The notes under the pieces were generated by a model that made no database searches, had not been told where the DNA came from, and saw only the letters and a list, made by a program, of their open reading frames with translations. A stretch of DNA of 64,000 nt, taken from the NCBI GenBank assembly GCA_944381625.1, contig CALWLW010000011.1:1-64000 (forward strand), in the 5' to 3' direction. Below, piece by piece: positions 35,483-44,587 of the stretch. How positions within the stretch are numbered: position 1 is the first letter of the stretch; the number at the start of each line of letters is the position of its first letter. The stretch comes from an uncultured Lachnoclostridium sp. GTDB lineage: Bacteria; Bacillota; Clostridia; Lachnospirales; Lachnospiraceae. The position numbers and the translations under genes were made by a program.

Positions 35483-36709
35483 TTATATTAAATTACAAGG
35501 AATAAAGCAGTTTTTCTTATCAATTGGTATTACTTCTTCGCACATACAAACGATACCTCCGCTGCCGCGCTCCAAGGTTGTTTTGTCAAGCACCGCGTAT
35601 TTTTTGATTTCTCTGCGGTCAGGATTCGCAGATTTTTTGATTTCAAGTGGATGGGCCAATCCATTCTCTTCCACAATCACATCAATTTCTTTTGCGTTGG
35701 AATCCTTGTAGTATGTCAAATTTACTTTATCTGCTGAATAGGAAAAATTTTTCAAAAGCTCAATCACAACATAGTTTTCAAAATAATGTCCACTGGCCGC
35801 TCCTTGCATCAAAGTGTCCCTGGTAAGCCACATGGACAAATAAGCACACAATCCAGTATCGCAGAAATACAGCTTTGGTGTTTTTGTCAATCGTTTCAAC
35901 TCATTATTGGCAAAGGGCGGCAGAAGGTAAACAATACCTAGTCCCTGTAAAATTCGCAGCCATTCTTTCGCTGTAGGCTGGGAAATTTCTGCAGCCTCTG
36001 CCAGGGTTTTATAATTTACCTGCTCAGTTGTCAAGGCTGCACATGCATTCAGGAATTTTCGAAAACGTACAGAATCGGTAATACCGCCTTCTTCTGTCAC
36101 ATCCCGCATCAGGTACGTTTCAATATAAGAATTAAAATATTCCTGTCTCTGCTCGTCATCTGCCCTTAATGCATCCGGCATTCCGCCGCGCCAGATATGT
36201 TCAAACACATCTACAATATCGTTCTTCTTTGCTCTCTTCTGCCGTTCCAAAAGACAAGGCAGAGAAAAATCCATTTTGTTTGTAAACATTTCTCCGTCTA
36301 CTTCATTTTTGGAAAAACTGTATAGCTCAAGAATACCAATTCTCCCAGCCAGTGTATCACGAATATTTTTCATCATCCTATACTGCTGGGATCCAGTCAG
36401 CCAAAACAGACCTCTTTCCTCAGTTTCATCACACATCAGCTTAATCTGTTCAAACAGTTCCGGGGCTTTCTGTATTTCATCAATGATGATGGGAGGCTTG
36501 TAAGTCTGAAAGAACAAAACGGGATCCGTCTTGGCCAGAGTTCTCGCCATCGTATTATCCATGGAAACGTAAGTGCGGTTTTGCCCCTCTGCCAGATGTT
36601 TCAGCATGGTAGTTTTGCCAACCTGCCGTGCACCTGTTACAAGTACCGCTTTAAAAAAGGAACTCATACGCAAAAACTTCCGTTCCAATGCTCGCTCAAT
36701 ATATATCAT
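35483..36709 (-). CDS. AAA-family ATPase with DUF4143 domain
   Basis: A 408-residue protein: Walker A TGARQVGKTT, Walker B PIIIDEIQKAP, sensor LTGSQQY, then a winged-helix-like middle and the C-terminal DUF4143 nuclease-like fold with NAKEIDVIVEENGLAHPLEIKKSANP, which resembles a PD-(D/E)xK core (D...ExK). Such proteins are widespread in gut Firmicutes and Bacteroidetes with unknown role, possibly defence. A 15-bp palindrome precedes the ribosome-binding site. Confidence 0.85.
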   Translation of the reverse strand: MIYIERALERKFLRMSSFFKAVLVTGARQVGKTTMLKHLAEGQNRTYVSMDNTMARTLAKTDPVLFFQTYKPPIIIDEIQKAPELFEQIKLMCDETEERGLFWLTGSQQYRMMKNIRDTLAGRIGILELYSFSKNEVDGEMFTNKMDFSLPCLLERQKRAKKNDIVDVFEHIWRGGMPDALRADDEQRQEYFNSYIETYLMRDVTEEGGITDSVRFRKFLNACAALTTEQVNYKTLAEAAEISQPTAKEWLRILQGLGIVYLLPPFANNELKRLTKTPKLYFCDTGLCAYLSMWLTRDTLMQGAASGHYFENYVVIELLKNFSYSADKVNLTYYKDSNAKEIDVIVEENGLAHPLEIKKSANPDRREIKKYAVLDKTTLERGSGGIVCMCEEVIPIDKKNCFIPCNLI

Positions 36710-36724
36710 AACGCGGCCTCCTTT

Positions 36725-36760
36725 TTAGGATAAAATAAAGTTCATTTTATTTTATCCTAA
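36725..36760 (-). promoter_or_regulatory. 15-bp perfect inverted repeat before the DUF4143 ATPase
   Basis: Arms TTAGGATAAAATAAA (36725-36739) and its exact complement (36746-36760) with a 6-base centre, ending just before the AAGGAGG of the ATPase gene. It could be an operator for autoregulation or a transcript hairpin masking translation. Confidence 0.6.
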
Positions 36761-36825
36761 TTTCTTGCCCCTGTCAAATACAGTAAAACAAATAGAAATA
36801 TAGAATAGTATACAACTGTTCCCAT

Positions 36826-37725
36826 TTACCTATGCAGCTTTCCCAGCACAATCAGCGTCTCCCTGATATCCCCATCAACACAAATCGACCTATCCTTTAT
36901 TTCCGAAGGCGCTGCCGCCTCCCCCAAATTCACGCAGGCATACACCGCCTTCGGATTCTCATACGTCATCCGCCAGAAAGAGTATTTTATAATGCCCGGG
37001 GTGTTGTAGCCCACCCCCAATTCCAGATACACTACCCTGTCTTTTCTGTGCCGGTTCAGGAAAGCGCGGTACCGCTCCGCCGCCGCTTCCCAGCCGCCGT
37101 CCTGGACGAAAGTGCTGTCCGACCGCAGGTTCATGCTCATAGGTTTATGGCAGACCGGGCACCGTGGAACCAGCTCCGAGGGTACGCGCATGAGAGGCCG
37201 TCCCTCTGCCGGAGGAAGAAGCGCTCCGTCCTCCGCAATCTCATAACCCTGGGCCAGTACCATCTTCCTCACGGTTTCTTCATTATCATAGGTGCTGTGA
37301 TGGCAGGGCCGGCTGCACTGGAACAGTCCGTAATCCCCCTGCGTATAGAACAGCCGCCGTTTGTCCCATCCGGCCCCCTGCCATTGGTGGTCCACATTTG
37401 TCGTAATACTGAAGCACTCCCGGCCATCAAATTTTTGCACCAGCTTTTTATAGACGCCGTTTTCCGTATGGGCATAGCGGTTGATATAGATATACCGGCT
37501 CCAGAAGGCCCAATACTCTTCCAGTGTCTCATAAGGATAAAAGCCCCCCGAATACATATCCCGAAAATGGTATTTTTCCGCAAAGTCCTGAAAATACCGC
37601 TCAAACCGTTCCCCGCTGTAGGCAAATCCCGCAGCCGCGGACAGCCCGGCTCCGGAGCCGATCACAATGGCATCTGCATGATCAATCGCCGTTTCCAGTT
37701 TCTTCAAATCTTCCTGCTTATCCAT
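36826..37725 (-). CDS. SirTM-like (class M) sirtuin, putative protein ADP-ribosyltransferase
   Basis: A 299-residue NAD-binding protein of the Sir2 fold: GSGAGLSAAAGFAYSG, then TTNVDHQ and YTQGDYGLFQC, with zinc-ligand cysteines (C137, C141, CPVC). The catalytic His of deacetylase sirtuins is replaced by Gln129, with Asn110 conserved, as in SirTM enzymes that ADP-ribosylate lipoylated GcvH-L in redox defence. The usual partners (macrodomain, GcvH-L, LplA2) are not in the window. It follows a transporter ATPase gene by 19 bases, so it is probably the last gene of that operon. Confidence 0.75.
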   Translation of the reverse strand: MDKQEDLKKLETAIDHADAIVIGSGAGLSAAAGFAYSGERFERYFQDFAEKYHFRDMYSGGFYPYETLEEYWAFWSRYIYINRYAHTENGVYKKLVQKFDGRECFSITTNVDHQWQGAGWDKRRLFYTQGDYGLFQCSRPCHHSTYDNEETVRKMVLAQGYEIAEDGALLPPAEGRPLMRVPSELVPRCPVCHKPMSMNLRSDSTFVQDGGWEAAAERYRAFLNRHRKDRVVYLELGVGYNTPGIIKYSFWRMTYENPKAVYACVNLGEAAAPSEIKDRSICVDGDIRETLIVLGKLHR

Positions 37726-37744
37726 GATATCCTCTCCAACGTGT

Positions 37745-38542
37745 CTACTCTTCCATATTTACTCCGCTGTACTCGCATTCCTCCAGGCGTTCATCCGGCA
37801 GGCGGCAGACATGCCGCTGCTGAGCCGTGAGTTTTCTCACAAAATCTGTGGCCGGATGGCGCAGCAGTTCTTCCGGCGAGGCATACTGTTCAATCTCCCC
37901 TTTATCCATGACCAGCACCCTGGTACCCAGTTTCATGGCTTCGGAAATATCGTGGGTGACAAACAGAACCGTGATTCCCGTCTGGCTGTGAATCCTCCGG
38001 ATCTCTGTCTGAAGCTGGCCTCTGGTGATCTCATCCACCGCTCCAAAAGGTTCATCCATCAGCAGGATCTCCGGCGAGGCCGCCAGGGCCCGGGCGATCC
38101 CCACCCGCTGCTGCTGTCCCCCGGACAGTTCCGACGGGAAGCGCTCCCTTAAGTCGTCGTCCAGCCCCACAATCTTCATCCACTTCGCCACAGCCTCCTT
38201 CGTCTTCTTCCGGTCCTTTTTATTCAGCAGATTGGGCACATAGGAGATATTCTGCTCCACCGTCATGTGCGGAAACAGCACGCTGCCCTGGATGGCGTAT
38301 CCGATATTCCGGCGGAGCTGTGTCTGGTCCTTCCTGCGGATACTTTCTCCATACACCAGAATCTCTCCGCCGTCCGGCGCAAGCAGGCCGTTGACCAGCT
38401 TCAGCGCCGTGGTCTTCCCGCAGCCGGAGGAACCGACAATCGTCACGAACTCCCCCTTCTCCACGGTCAGGCTGAAATCTTTTAGTACGGTTTTCTCCCC
38501 ATAAGCCTTTTTTACATGCTGAAATTCAATCATTGTCTGCAT
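37745..38542 (-). CDS. ABC transporter ATPase, OpuCA/EgtV type without CBS domains
   Basis: A 265-residue ATPase: Walker A GSSGCGKTT, signature LSGGQQQR, Walker B ILLMDEPFGAVD, H-loop VTHDISEA. Osmoprotectant ATPases of the OpuCA/OpuBA kind normally carry C-terminal CBS domains and are near 380-400 residues; here they are absent, as in EgtV-type systems. It pairs with the fused permease-binding protein 12 bases upstream. Confidence 0.87.
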   Translation of the reverse strand: MQTMIEFQHVKKAYGEKTVLKDFSLTVEKGEFVTIVGSSGCGKTTALKLVNGLLAPDGGEILVYGESIRRKDQTQLRRNIGYAIQGSVLFPHMTVEQNISYVPNLLNKKDRKKTKEAVAKWMKIVGLDDDLRERFPSELSGGQQQRVGIARALAASPEILLMDEPFGAVDEITRGQLQTEIRRIHSQTGITVLFVTHDISEAMKLGTRVLVMDKGEIEQYASPEELLRHPATDFVRKLTAQQRHVCRLPDERLEECEYSGVNMEE

Positions 38543-38554
38543 CTTTGCGCCTCC

Positions 38555-40093
38555 TTACTCCAAAAGCCCCAGGCCCCGCAGAAATTCTTCCGCCACTGCC
38601 TCCGGTTCTCTTCCTTTTGTCTCTACCTCATCATTCATCCTGGCCATATCGCTGTCCGAGATAGTCCCCGACAGCTTCTCCAATACGCTGCTCAGCTCCG
38701 GATGCGCTTCCAGCACCTGGCTGCGCACCACATTGCCGCAAAGATAGGAGGGGAAGAACTGCAGATCGTCCTCCAGCACCACCGCGTCAGCGGAAGAAAG
38801 CTGTCCGTCCGTGGTAAATACCACCATCACATCGATCCGTCCTTCATTCAGCGCCTGGTATTTCAGGCCGATATCCAGATCCATAGTATCTTTGAACTCC
38901 AGGCCATAGGTCTCGCAGAGACTGTCATATCCGTCCTCCCGCTCAAAGAAATCATACTCTGCCCCAAAGGTCAGATCACCGGCCGCGGCAACCAGATCCG
39001 AGTAGGTCTCCAGCCCGTACTGCTCTACGATTTCCCTGCGTGCCACCAGGCCGTAGGTATTGTTAAATCCATACATGCCCGCCCATTCCATGTGGTAGTC
39101 TTCCTGATACGCTTTCTGAAGCTCTCCGAACAGTTCCTCCGTGTACAGGCCGTCTTCCTTCAGCACCATATTCCACCCTGTGCCCGTGTACTCCGGATAC
39201 AGGTCGAATTCCCCGCTCTCCATGGCCGGCTGAATATTGGAGGTGCCGCCTCCCACGCCCTGGGTCAGCTCCACCTCAAGATCCGTGTCCTGTTCAATCA
39301 GAAGCTCCAGTATCTCCCCCAGCACATACTGTTCCGTCATGGGTTTCGTGGCGATATGAAGGGTCTCCCCTTCCCGGCTGTGAAACATACCGATTCCTGC
39401 CGCGGCCAGGCAGACAAGCGCCGCGGCCGCTCCCATCCGGTGGTTCATCTTTTTCGCCTCCCGGCTGCGCTTCGTCATCCTGTGCTCCAGAAATCCCAGA
39501 ATAAAATCCATCACCAGCGCCAGAAGCGCGATGAGAAGGCTGCCGTCCATGGTCATGGCCGTGTTATTGGTTGTGATGCCCCGGTAGATGGCGACGCCCA
39601 GACCGCCCGCCCCGATAAAGGACGCGATGCCCGCCAGGGCGATGGTCATGGTAACCATACTGCGGATGCCTGACATGATCACCGGCATGGCCAGAGGCAG
39701 CCGGACTTTGAAAAGAATCTGCAGCCGGGTGCTTCCCATGCCTTTCGCCGCCTCCAGAATCGCCGGGTCCACACCCGACATGCCCGCATACGTATTGCGC
39801 ACCATGGGCAGCAGGGCATAGATGGTCAGAGCGATGACCGCCGTGGCATTGCCCACTCCGGAAAACGGGATCAGAAATCCCAGCATGGAGATGGATGGGA
39901 TCGTATAGAGAAAACTCACCGCTCCCAGAGTCGGTCTGGCGGCTCCCTGTACCTCGCTGATCACGATGCCCGCCAGTCCTCCGATCAGCACGGCAATCAG
40001 GATAGCCAGCAGAGATATCCCCAGATGTTCCCACAAAAGACCGACGAAAAAATCATTGCGGTCCAAAAATAAATTCCACATTTCCTGAAACAT
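38555..40093 (-). CDS. Fused permease and substrate-binding protein (betaine/choline/ergothioneine-type importer)
   Basis: A 512-residue fusion. Residues about 1-215 are an OpuCB-like permease with six membrane segments (EAA loop ILEAAKGMGSTRLQILFKVRLP). After a seventh segment, residues about 245-512 form an OpuCC-like binding domain (ATKPMTEQYVLGEIL; LYPEYTGTGW). Such fusions include BilE, OpuF-like proteins and the ergothioneine importer EgtU. The start at 40093 is two bases after the preceding flavin/Fe-S gene. The ligand cannot be decided by eye. Confidence 0.87.
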   Translation of the reverse strand: MFQEMWNLFLDRNDFFVGLLWEHLGISLLAILIAVLIGGLAGIVISEVQGAARPTLGAVSFLYTIPSISMLGFLIPFSGVGNATAVIALTIYALLPMVRNTYAGMSGVDPAILEAAKGMGSTRLQILFKVRLPLAMPVIMSGIRSMVTMTIALAGIASFIGAGGLGVAIYRGITTNNTAMTMDGSLLIALLALVMDFILGFLEHRMTKRSREAKKMNHRMGAAAALVCLAAAGIGMFHSREGETLHIATKPMTEQYVLGEILELLIEQDTDLEVELTQGVGGGTSNIQPAMESGEFDLYPEYTGTGWNMVLKEDGLYTEELFGELQKAYQEDYHMEWAGMYGFNNTYGLVARREIVEQYGLETYSDLVAAAGDLTFGAEYDFFEREDGYDSLCETYGLEFKDTMDLDIGLKYQALNEGRIDVMVVFTTDGQLSSADAVVLEDDLQFFPSYLCGNVVRSQVLEAHPELSSVLEKLSGTISDSDMARMNDEVETKGREPEAVAEEFLRGLGLLE

Positions 40094-40095
40094 CT

Positions 40096-40707
40096 TCAAC
40101 TCCCCCTCTTCCTCACAGCCTGCACCGGACATTTTTCAAAGCAAAGCCCGCAGTGAAGACAGTGTTCCTGCCGGATCGCATACGGCGTCCCCTCCCGGAT
40201 ACACTGCTGGGGACAGATTTCCCTGCAAGTTCCGCAGCCGATACAGTCCTCCGTGATCTCAAAGCCTTTGGGACTCTCTTTTCCGCCTCCCAGGACGAAG
40301 TTCTCCCTCTCAATCGGGGTCTTCCCCAGATCGAAAAATTCCACCTGCCCTTCCTCCATACAGAAGGGTTCCAGGATATACCTGCTGTCCCCCGGATAGA
40401 CCCCTTCCATAGAAGGATTCTCCCTGAAGATCCGGTCGATCCATTCCTTCTGTTCCTCAAGCTGCCTCACCGTTCCCCGCAGCCGCACCATCTGGTACGC
40501 CCGGTTCATCGCCGTCACAGCCGTATGCCCGCCGGACATCAGTTCACGGTAAAAATCCTTCCCTCTTGCCGTGCAAAAATACAGTTTTTGATCCTCCACC
40601 AGCATCACATCAATAATGCGCACCTGGGGAAGTCCGTCTTCATCCACCGTGGCGAACGCCGCGTCCTTCACATCCCGCAGTATCTGCAGGCAGTCCTGTA
40701 CTGTCAT
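40096..40707 (-). CDS. PNPOx-like flavin protein fused to two 4Fe-4S motifs
   Basis: A 203-residue protein. The first 135 residues match the split-barrel flavin-binding fold of pyridoxamine oxidase-like proteins (AAFATVDEDGLPQVRIIDVMLVEDQKLYFCTARGK). The C-terminal 60 carry CIGCGTCREICP and CLHCGLCFEKCP. It probably reduces a small molecule using ferredoxin-derived electrons. First gene of the operon with the fused importer and the SirTM-like gene; the reductase substrate may be the imported compound, which is inference. Confidence 0.82.
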   Translation of the reverse strand: MTVQDCLQILRDVKDAAFATVDEDGLPQVRIIDVMLVEDQKLYFCTARGKDFYRELMSGGHTAVTAMNRAYQMVRLRGTVRQLEEQKEWIDRIFRENPSMEGVYPGDSRYILEPFCMEEGQVEFFDLGKTPIERENFVLGGGKESPKGFEITEDCIGCGTCREICPQQCIREGTPYAIRQEHCLHCGLCFEKCPVQAVRKRGS

Positions 40708-40886
40708 CACTGCTCCTCCTTCTATCTGTCTTTCGTCTGTAAACAGGTCCTATCTGTAATTGTATTGTAAACGAAGGCAGAACATACGTGAAGTACGCAC
40801 AATTTTGTGGTATGGTTACCGGCGGGTAACTAATCGGGCGCCACCGGGCTGGATACAGGTTCTTCTCCTTCTCCCGGTTTCAGGCA

Positions 40887-40923
40887 AAAAAAATACAGGA
40901 AACCATTTCTGATTTCCTGTATA
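40887..40923 (-). terminator. lon terminator
   Basis: Minus strand: ATACAGGAAA / TTTCCTGTAT stem (10 bp) followed by seven T. The rest of the 40708-40951 gap shows no gene. Confidence 0.85.
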
Positions 40924-40951
40924 GCCGAACTGACGGCAGCTTATGATCGCA

Positions 40952-43231
40952 CTATTTTTCTGCGGGAAGCAGTACCTTTTCCAGCACCTCCGCAGCAGTC
41001 TTCACCGGAATAATTTCCAGCTTCTCTTTCACCTCGTCCGCCACCTCGTCCAGATCCTCCACATTGTCCGCGGGGATATAGACTCTGGCAATTCCGGCCC
41101 GCTGCGCCGCCATCAGTTTCTCCGGCAGGCCGCCGATGGGCATCACGCCGCCTCTCAGCGATACCTCGCCGGTCATGGCGCAGTCAGGATCTGCGGGACG
41201 TCCGGTAACCAGGGACGCCAGAGCCGTCACCAGGGTGATGCCGGCGGAAGGTCCGTCCTTGGGCACTGCTCCGGCAGGGACATGGATGTGGAGATCGTTC
41301 TTCTCCAGTACCTCCGTCTCTTTCGGATACATTCCTTTCACCAGGCTCAGGGCGATCTGCACCGACTCCTTCATCACGTCTCCCAGCTGGCCCGTGATCA
41401 GCAGCGTCCCTTTTCCTTTGGTCAGCTTGCTCTCCACAAAGAGGATCTCTCCTCCGGCCCTGGTCCACGCCAGGCCGGTCACCACGCCTGGTATGCCCTT
41501 TTCCAGCTTCTTCTCATGCTGAAGCTGTTTCTTGCCCAGATAGTCCGTCAGATTATCCGGCGTGACCACACTCTTCTCTCCTTCTTTCTTCACCAGTCCC
41601 ACCGCGGCGGTGCGGCACAGAGTGTCCAAAAGCTTTTTCAGGCTCCGCACGCCGGACTCCATGGTGTATTCGTCGATCATCCTCTCCAGCGCCGCGTCCT
41701 CGATCTCCAGCATATCCTCCCTGATCCCCATGGCCTCCATGGCTTTCGGGAACAGATGCCGCCTGGCGATCTGGAACTTTTCCACCGCCGTATAGCCCGG
41801 GAAATTGATCACCTCCATACGGTTCAGAAGCGGCTCCGGTATGGTGTCCGTGGTATTGGCGGTGCAGACAAACAGGACGTTGGAAAGGTCATAAGGCACG
41901 TTCATATAATGGTCGGTAAACGTGCTGTTCTGCTCCGGATCCAGCACCTCCAGAAGCGCGCTGGCCGGATCTCCGCCGTAGTCCTTCGCCAGCTTATCCA
42001 CCTCGTCCAGCACCATGACCGGATTGGACGCGCCGCTGCGCTTCATCCCTTCCATGATCCGGCCGGGCATGGCCCCTATGTAGGTCCTGCGGTGGCCGCG
42101 GATCTCCGCTTCATCCCGGATACCGCCCAGGCTGATCCTCACGTATTCCCTGCCCAGCGCCCGCGCGATGCTCTGGCCGATGCTGGTCTTGCCCGTTCCG
42201 GGCGGTCCCACAAACAGCAGGATGGAACCGTGCTGTTTCCGGTTCAGGGCCATGACCGCCAGCTGCTGGATGATCCTCTCCTTCACCTTCTTCAGGCCGT
42301 AGTGATCCTCGTCCAGGATACCTTCCGCTTTCTCCAGATTGATGGACGGCGTCCTGGGCGTCTTCCAGGAAAGGCTGGTCACAAAGTCCAGATAATCATA
42401 GAGCAGCCCGTACTCGTGGCTCTCCTTTCCCTCCTGGCGCATACGGTTCAGCACCTTCTCCGCCTCGTTTTTGGCCTCCTTGTTCATACCGGATCTGGCA
42501 ATCTTTTTCTCAAACTTCCGCACGTCCGACATATTTTCCGGATGCATGTCGTCCAGCTCCTTCTGCAGATAATCGATCTGCTTCTTGATGGCGGCTTCCC
42601 GGTAGAGCTGCTCCTGGTTATCCTTATGGGCAGTCTGGGCCTCCTCGGACACCTTGGCGATCTCGATGAACTCATGGATGGCCCTTTCAATCAGATCATA
42701 CCGCTCTCTCAGGGAGTCGGCGGACAGGATCGCGTACTTCCCGTCCGTGTCCAGGTTCAGGTATTCCGAAAGGGCGCAGACCAGGTCGTTGATATTCTTC
42801 CGCTGGAGAATAAAACTCCTGGCCCAGAGCCCCCACTGGTACCCCTGCACAAATCTTAACAGGGATACTTTCAGATGTCCGAAACGTTCCTTTTCTTCTT
42901 CCTCCGTCATGTCCACGATCTCCGGACGGTTGGAGGCCGCGGCGGCGATCTGTCCTTCCCCGATCTCCAGATCGGCGATATCCACCCGCTCCAGCGTCCT
43001 CACCTGGACATTCTCATCTTCATTCTGTCCCTCGATCCTCCCCAGCAGGCCGATGGGATAGAAATCCTCTTCCGTCAGTTCTGACGCGTCCTTTTCCTCT
43101 TTTAAAAGGACAAAGAGAACCTCCGTCCCCGCCTCCAGGGTTTCCCCCGTCCAGTCTTTGAAAAAATCCTTCCGGAAGTAATAAGACACGTCCGGCAGGA
43201 GCAATATATCGTGAATCGGTCTGATGATCAT
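40952..43231 (-). CDS. lon: ATP-dependent protease Lon
   Basis: A 759-residue Lon: N-terminal substrate domain, AAA+ module (Walker A GPPGTGKTS, Walker B VMVLDEVDKL), and C-terminal protease domain with the catalytic dyad Ser in KDGPSAGITL and Lys in GGLPEKLMAA. It degrades damaged and regulatory proteins. A promoter and CIRCE operator precede it, implying HrcA heat-shock control, which is not the usual arrangement in every Firmicute. Confidence 0.96.
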   Translation of the reverse strand: MIIRPIHDILLLPDVSYYFRKDFFKDWTGETLEAGTEVLFVLLKEEKDASELTEEDFYPIGLLGRIEGQNEDENVQVRTLERVDIADLEIGEGQIAAAASNRPEIVDMTEEEEKERFGHLKVSLLRFVQGYQWGLWARSFILQRKNINDLVCALSEYLNLDTDGKYAILSADSLRERYDLIERAIHEFIEIAKVSEEAQTAHKDNQEQLYREAAIKKQIDYLQKELDDMHPENMSDVRKFEKKIARSGMNKEAKNEAEKVLNRMRQEGKESHEYGLLYDYLDFVTSLSWKTPRTPSINLEKAEGILDEDHYGLKKVKERIIQQLAVMALNRKQHGSILLFVGPPGTGKTSIGQSIARALGREYVRISLGGIRDEAEIRGHRRTYIGAMPGRIMEGMKRSGASNPVMVLDEVDKLAKDYGGDPASALLEVLDPEQNSTFTDHYMNVPYDLSNVLFVCTANTTDTIPEPLLNRMEVINFPGYTAVEKFQIARRHLFPKAMEAMGIREDMLEIEDAALERMIDEYTMESGVRSLKKLLDTLCRTAAVGLVKKEGEKSVVTPDNLTDYLGKKQLQHEKKLEKGIPGVVTGLAWTRAGGEILFVESKLTKGKGTLLITGQLGDVMKESVQIALSLVKGMYPKETEVLEKNDLHIHVPAGAVPKDGPSAGITLVTALASLVTGRPADPDCAMTGEVSLRGGVMPIGGLPEKLMAAQRAGIARVYIPADNVEDLDEVADEVKEKLEIIPVKTAAEVLEKVLLPAEK

Positions 43232-43251
43232 AGAAACTCCTCCTCTCGTTG

Positions 43252-43278
43252 TTAGCAGTCTCTTTCATCGAGTGCTAA
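43252..43278 (-). promoter_or_regulatory. CIRCE element (HrcA operator) of lon
   Basis: TTAGCAGTC, 9 bases, GAGTGCTAA: one mismatch to the CIRCE consensus TTAGCACTC-N9-GAGTGCTAA. It lies just downstream of the lon promoter, where repressor binding would block transcription. Confidence 0.85.
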
Positions 43279-43282
43279 GTCG

Positions 43283-43311
43283 AAGTTACCATAAATCTGA
43301 CCACGTGTCAA
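43283..43311 (-). promoter_or_regulatory. lon promoter
   Basis: TTGACA (43306-43311) and TAACTT (43283-43288), 17-base spacer, on the minus strand, adjoining the CIRCE element. Confidence 0.7.
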
Positions 43312-43329
43312 GAAAAATTCGCACATTTT

Positions 43330-43403
43330 AAACTGGTATGTTTAATTTTGTCAAAACTGGATATTTTAAAGTATCCAGATATGGATTATGCTAATACCAG
43401 TTT
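43330..43403 (+). promoter_or_regulatory. Nested palindromic sites before the aminotransferase gene
   Basis: Outer arms AAACTGGTAT (43330-43339) and ATACCAGTTT (43394-43403) enclose CTGGATA/TATCCAG (43357-43378). The repeated half-site ACTGGWA looks like a multi-site operator, possibly of a GntR/MocR-type regulator as often found with PLP enzymes. No regulator gene is adjacent. Confidence 0.5.
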
Positions 43404-43453
43404 CAGGGAAACCTGACTTTTGAAACCATATTAACTCAGAAAGGACGAACATT

Positions 43454-44587
43454 ATGTATGAGATCATGACCCCCGGCCCCACCCAGGTCCGGGAAAATGT
43501 AAGGCTGGCCAGAAGCCTTGCCTGCACCAATCCGGATCTGGACCCGGATTTCTATACTTATTATAAAGAGACCTGCGAACTGCTCAGCTCTCTCCTGCAT
43601 ACCCACAGCCGCAGCCTGATTCTGGGCGGAGAGGGCATCCTGGCTCTGGAGGCGGCCTGCGCCACCCTCACAGAGCCCGGCGACCGGGTGCTGGTACTGG
43701 ATAACGGCGTGTTCGGCAAAGGCTTCGCTGACTTCGTGCGTATCTATGGAGGCGAACCTGTCCTCTACACGGCGGATTACCGGCGTGCCCTGGATCCCGA
43801 AGCGCTGGAAGCGTTCCTGAGATCGGACCACAATTTCAAATACGCCACTCTGGTCCACTGCGACACGCCCAGCGGCATGCTGAACGACATCTCCGTCCTC
43901 TGCCCGCTGCTGAACAAATACGGCATCCTGTCCGTGGTGGATTCCGTCTCCGCCATGTTCGGCGAAGAGATTCACGCCGACGACTGCGGCGCCGGCATCA
44001 TCTGCGGCGGCTCTCAGAAGGCTCTCTCCGCGCCTCCCGGCCTGGCCTTCGTCACCATCAGCCCGGACGCCGACGCCCTCATGCACAGCAGAAAGACTCC
44101 CGTGGCCTCCTTCTACGCCAATCTTCTGGCTTTCGACCGCTGGTATGAGAACCAGTGGTTCCCCTACACCATGCCGGTGAGCGACATCCACGGGCTTCGC
44201 GCCGCGCTGAAAAATGTGCGGGATGACAGGGATTTCGTGAACCGCCACGCACAGATCGCCAGAGTCTCCCGCGCCGCCGTCACAGCCGCCGGGCTGAAGC
44301 TCCATCAGGAGACCGGTTTCTCCAACACCGTCACCGTCTTCGACATTCCCGAAGGGGTCTCCGCCAAAGAGATCCTGGATATGGTACGGCAGGATTCCAA
44401 CATCATGCTGGCCGGTTCCTTCGACGTCCTGGAAGGCCAGGTCATCCGCCTGGGCCACATGGGTGAAAATGCCCGCCCCGAAAAGATGGCGGCCGTCTTC
44501 CATGCCCTGGACCGGGCGCTGGCGGTCTTGGGCGTACCGCTGGACGCTGTTATGGAGGAGGTTTTCAGAGAACAACTGGATGCATAA
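43454..44587 (+). CDS. Class V PLP-dependent aminotransferase, alanine-glyoxylate/serine type
   Basis: A 377-residue fold-type I enzyme with the AGT-like opening MTPGPTQVRENV, the PLP pocket VDSVSAMFGEE and the Schiff-base lysine in GGSQKALSAPPG. Likely reactions are alanine-glyoxylate or serine-pyruvate transamination or 2-aminoethylphosphonate-like chemistry; the substrate is uncertain. It is a single-gene unit behind palindromic sites. Confidence 0.87.
   Translation: MYEIMTPGPTQVRENVRLARSLACTNPDLDPDFYTYYKETCELLSSLLHTHSRSLILGGEGILALEAACATLTEPGDRVLVLDNGVFGKGFADFVRIYGGEPVLYTADYRRALDPEALEAFLRSDHNFKYATLVHCDTPSGMLNDISVLCPLLNKYGILSVVDSVSAMFGEEIHADDCGAGIICGGSQKALSAPPGLAFVTISPDADALMHSRKTPVASFYANLLAFDRWYENQWFPYTMPVSDIHGLRAALKNVRDDRDFVNRHAQIARVSRAAVTAAGLKLHQETGFSNTVTVFDIPEGVSAKEILDMVRQDSNIMLAGSFDVLEGQVIRLGHMGENARPEKMAAVFHALDRALAVLGVPLDAVMEEVFREQLDA

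Noticed and set aside
40943..42859. Long plus-strand open frame of 638 codons
   Set aside because: Antisense to lon, which has all Lon motifs. High GC leaves long open frames on the opposite strand.
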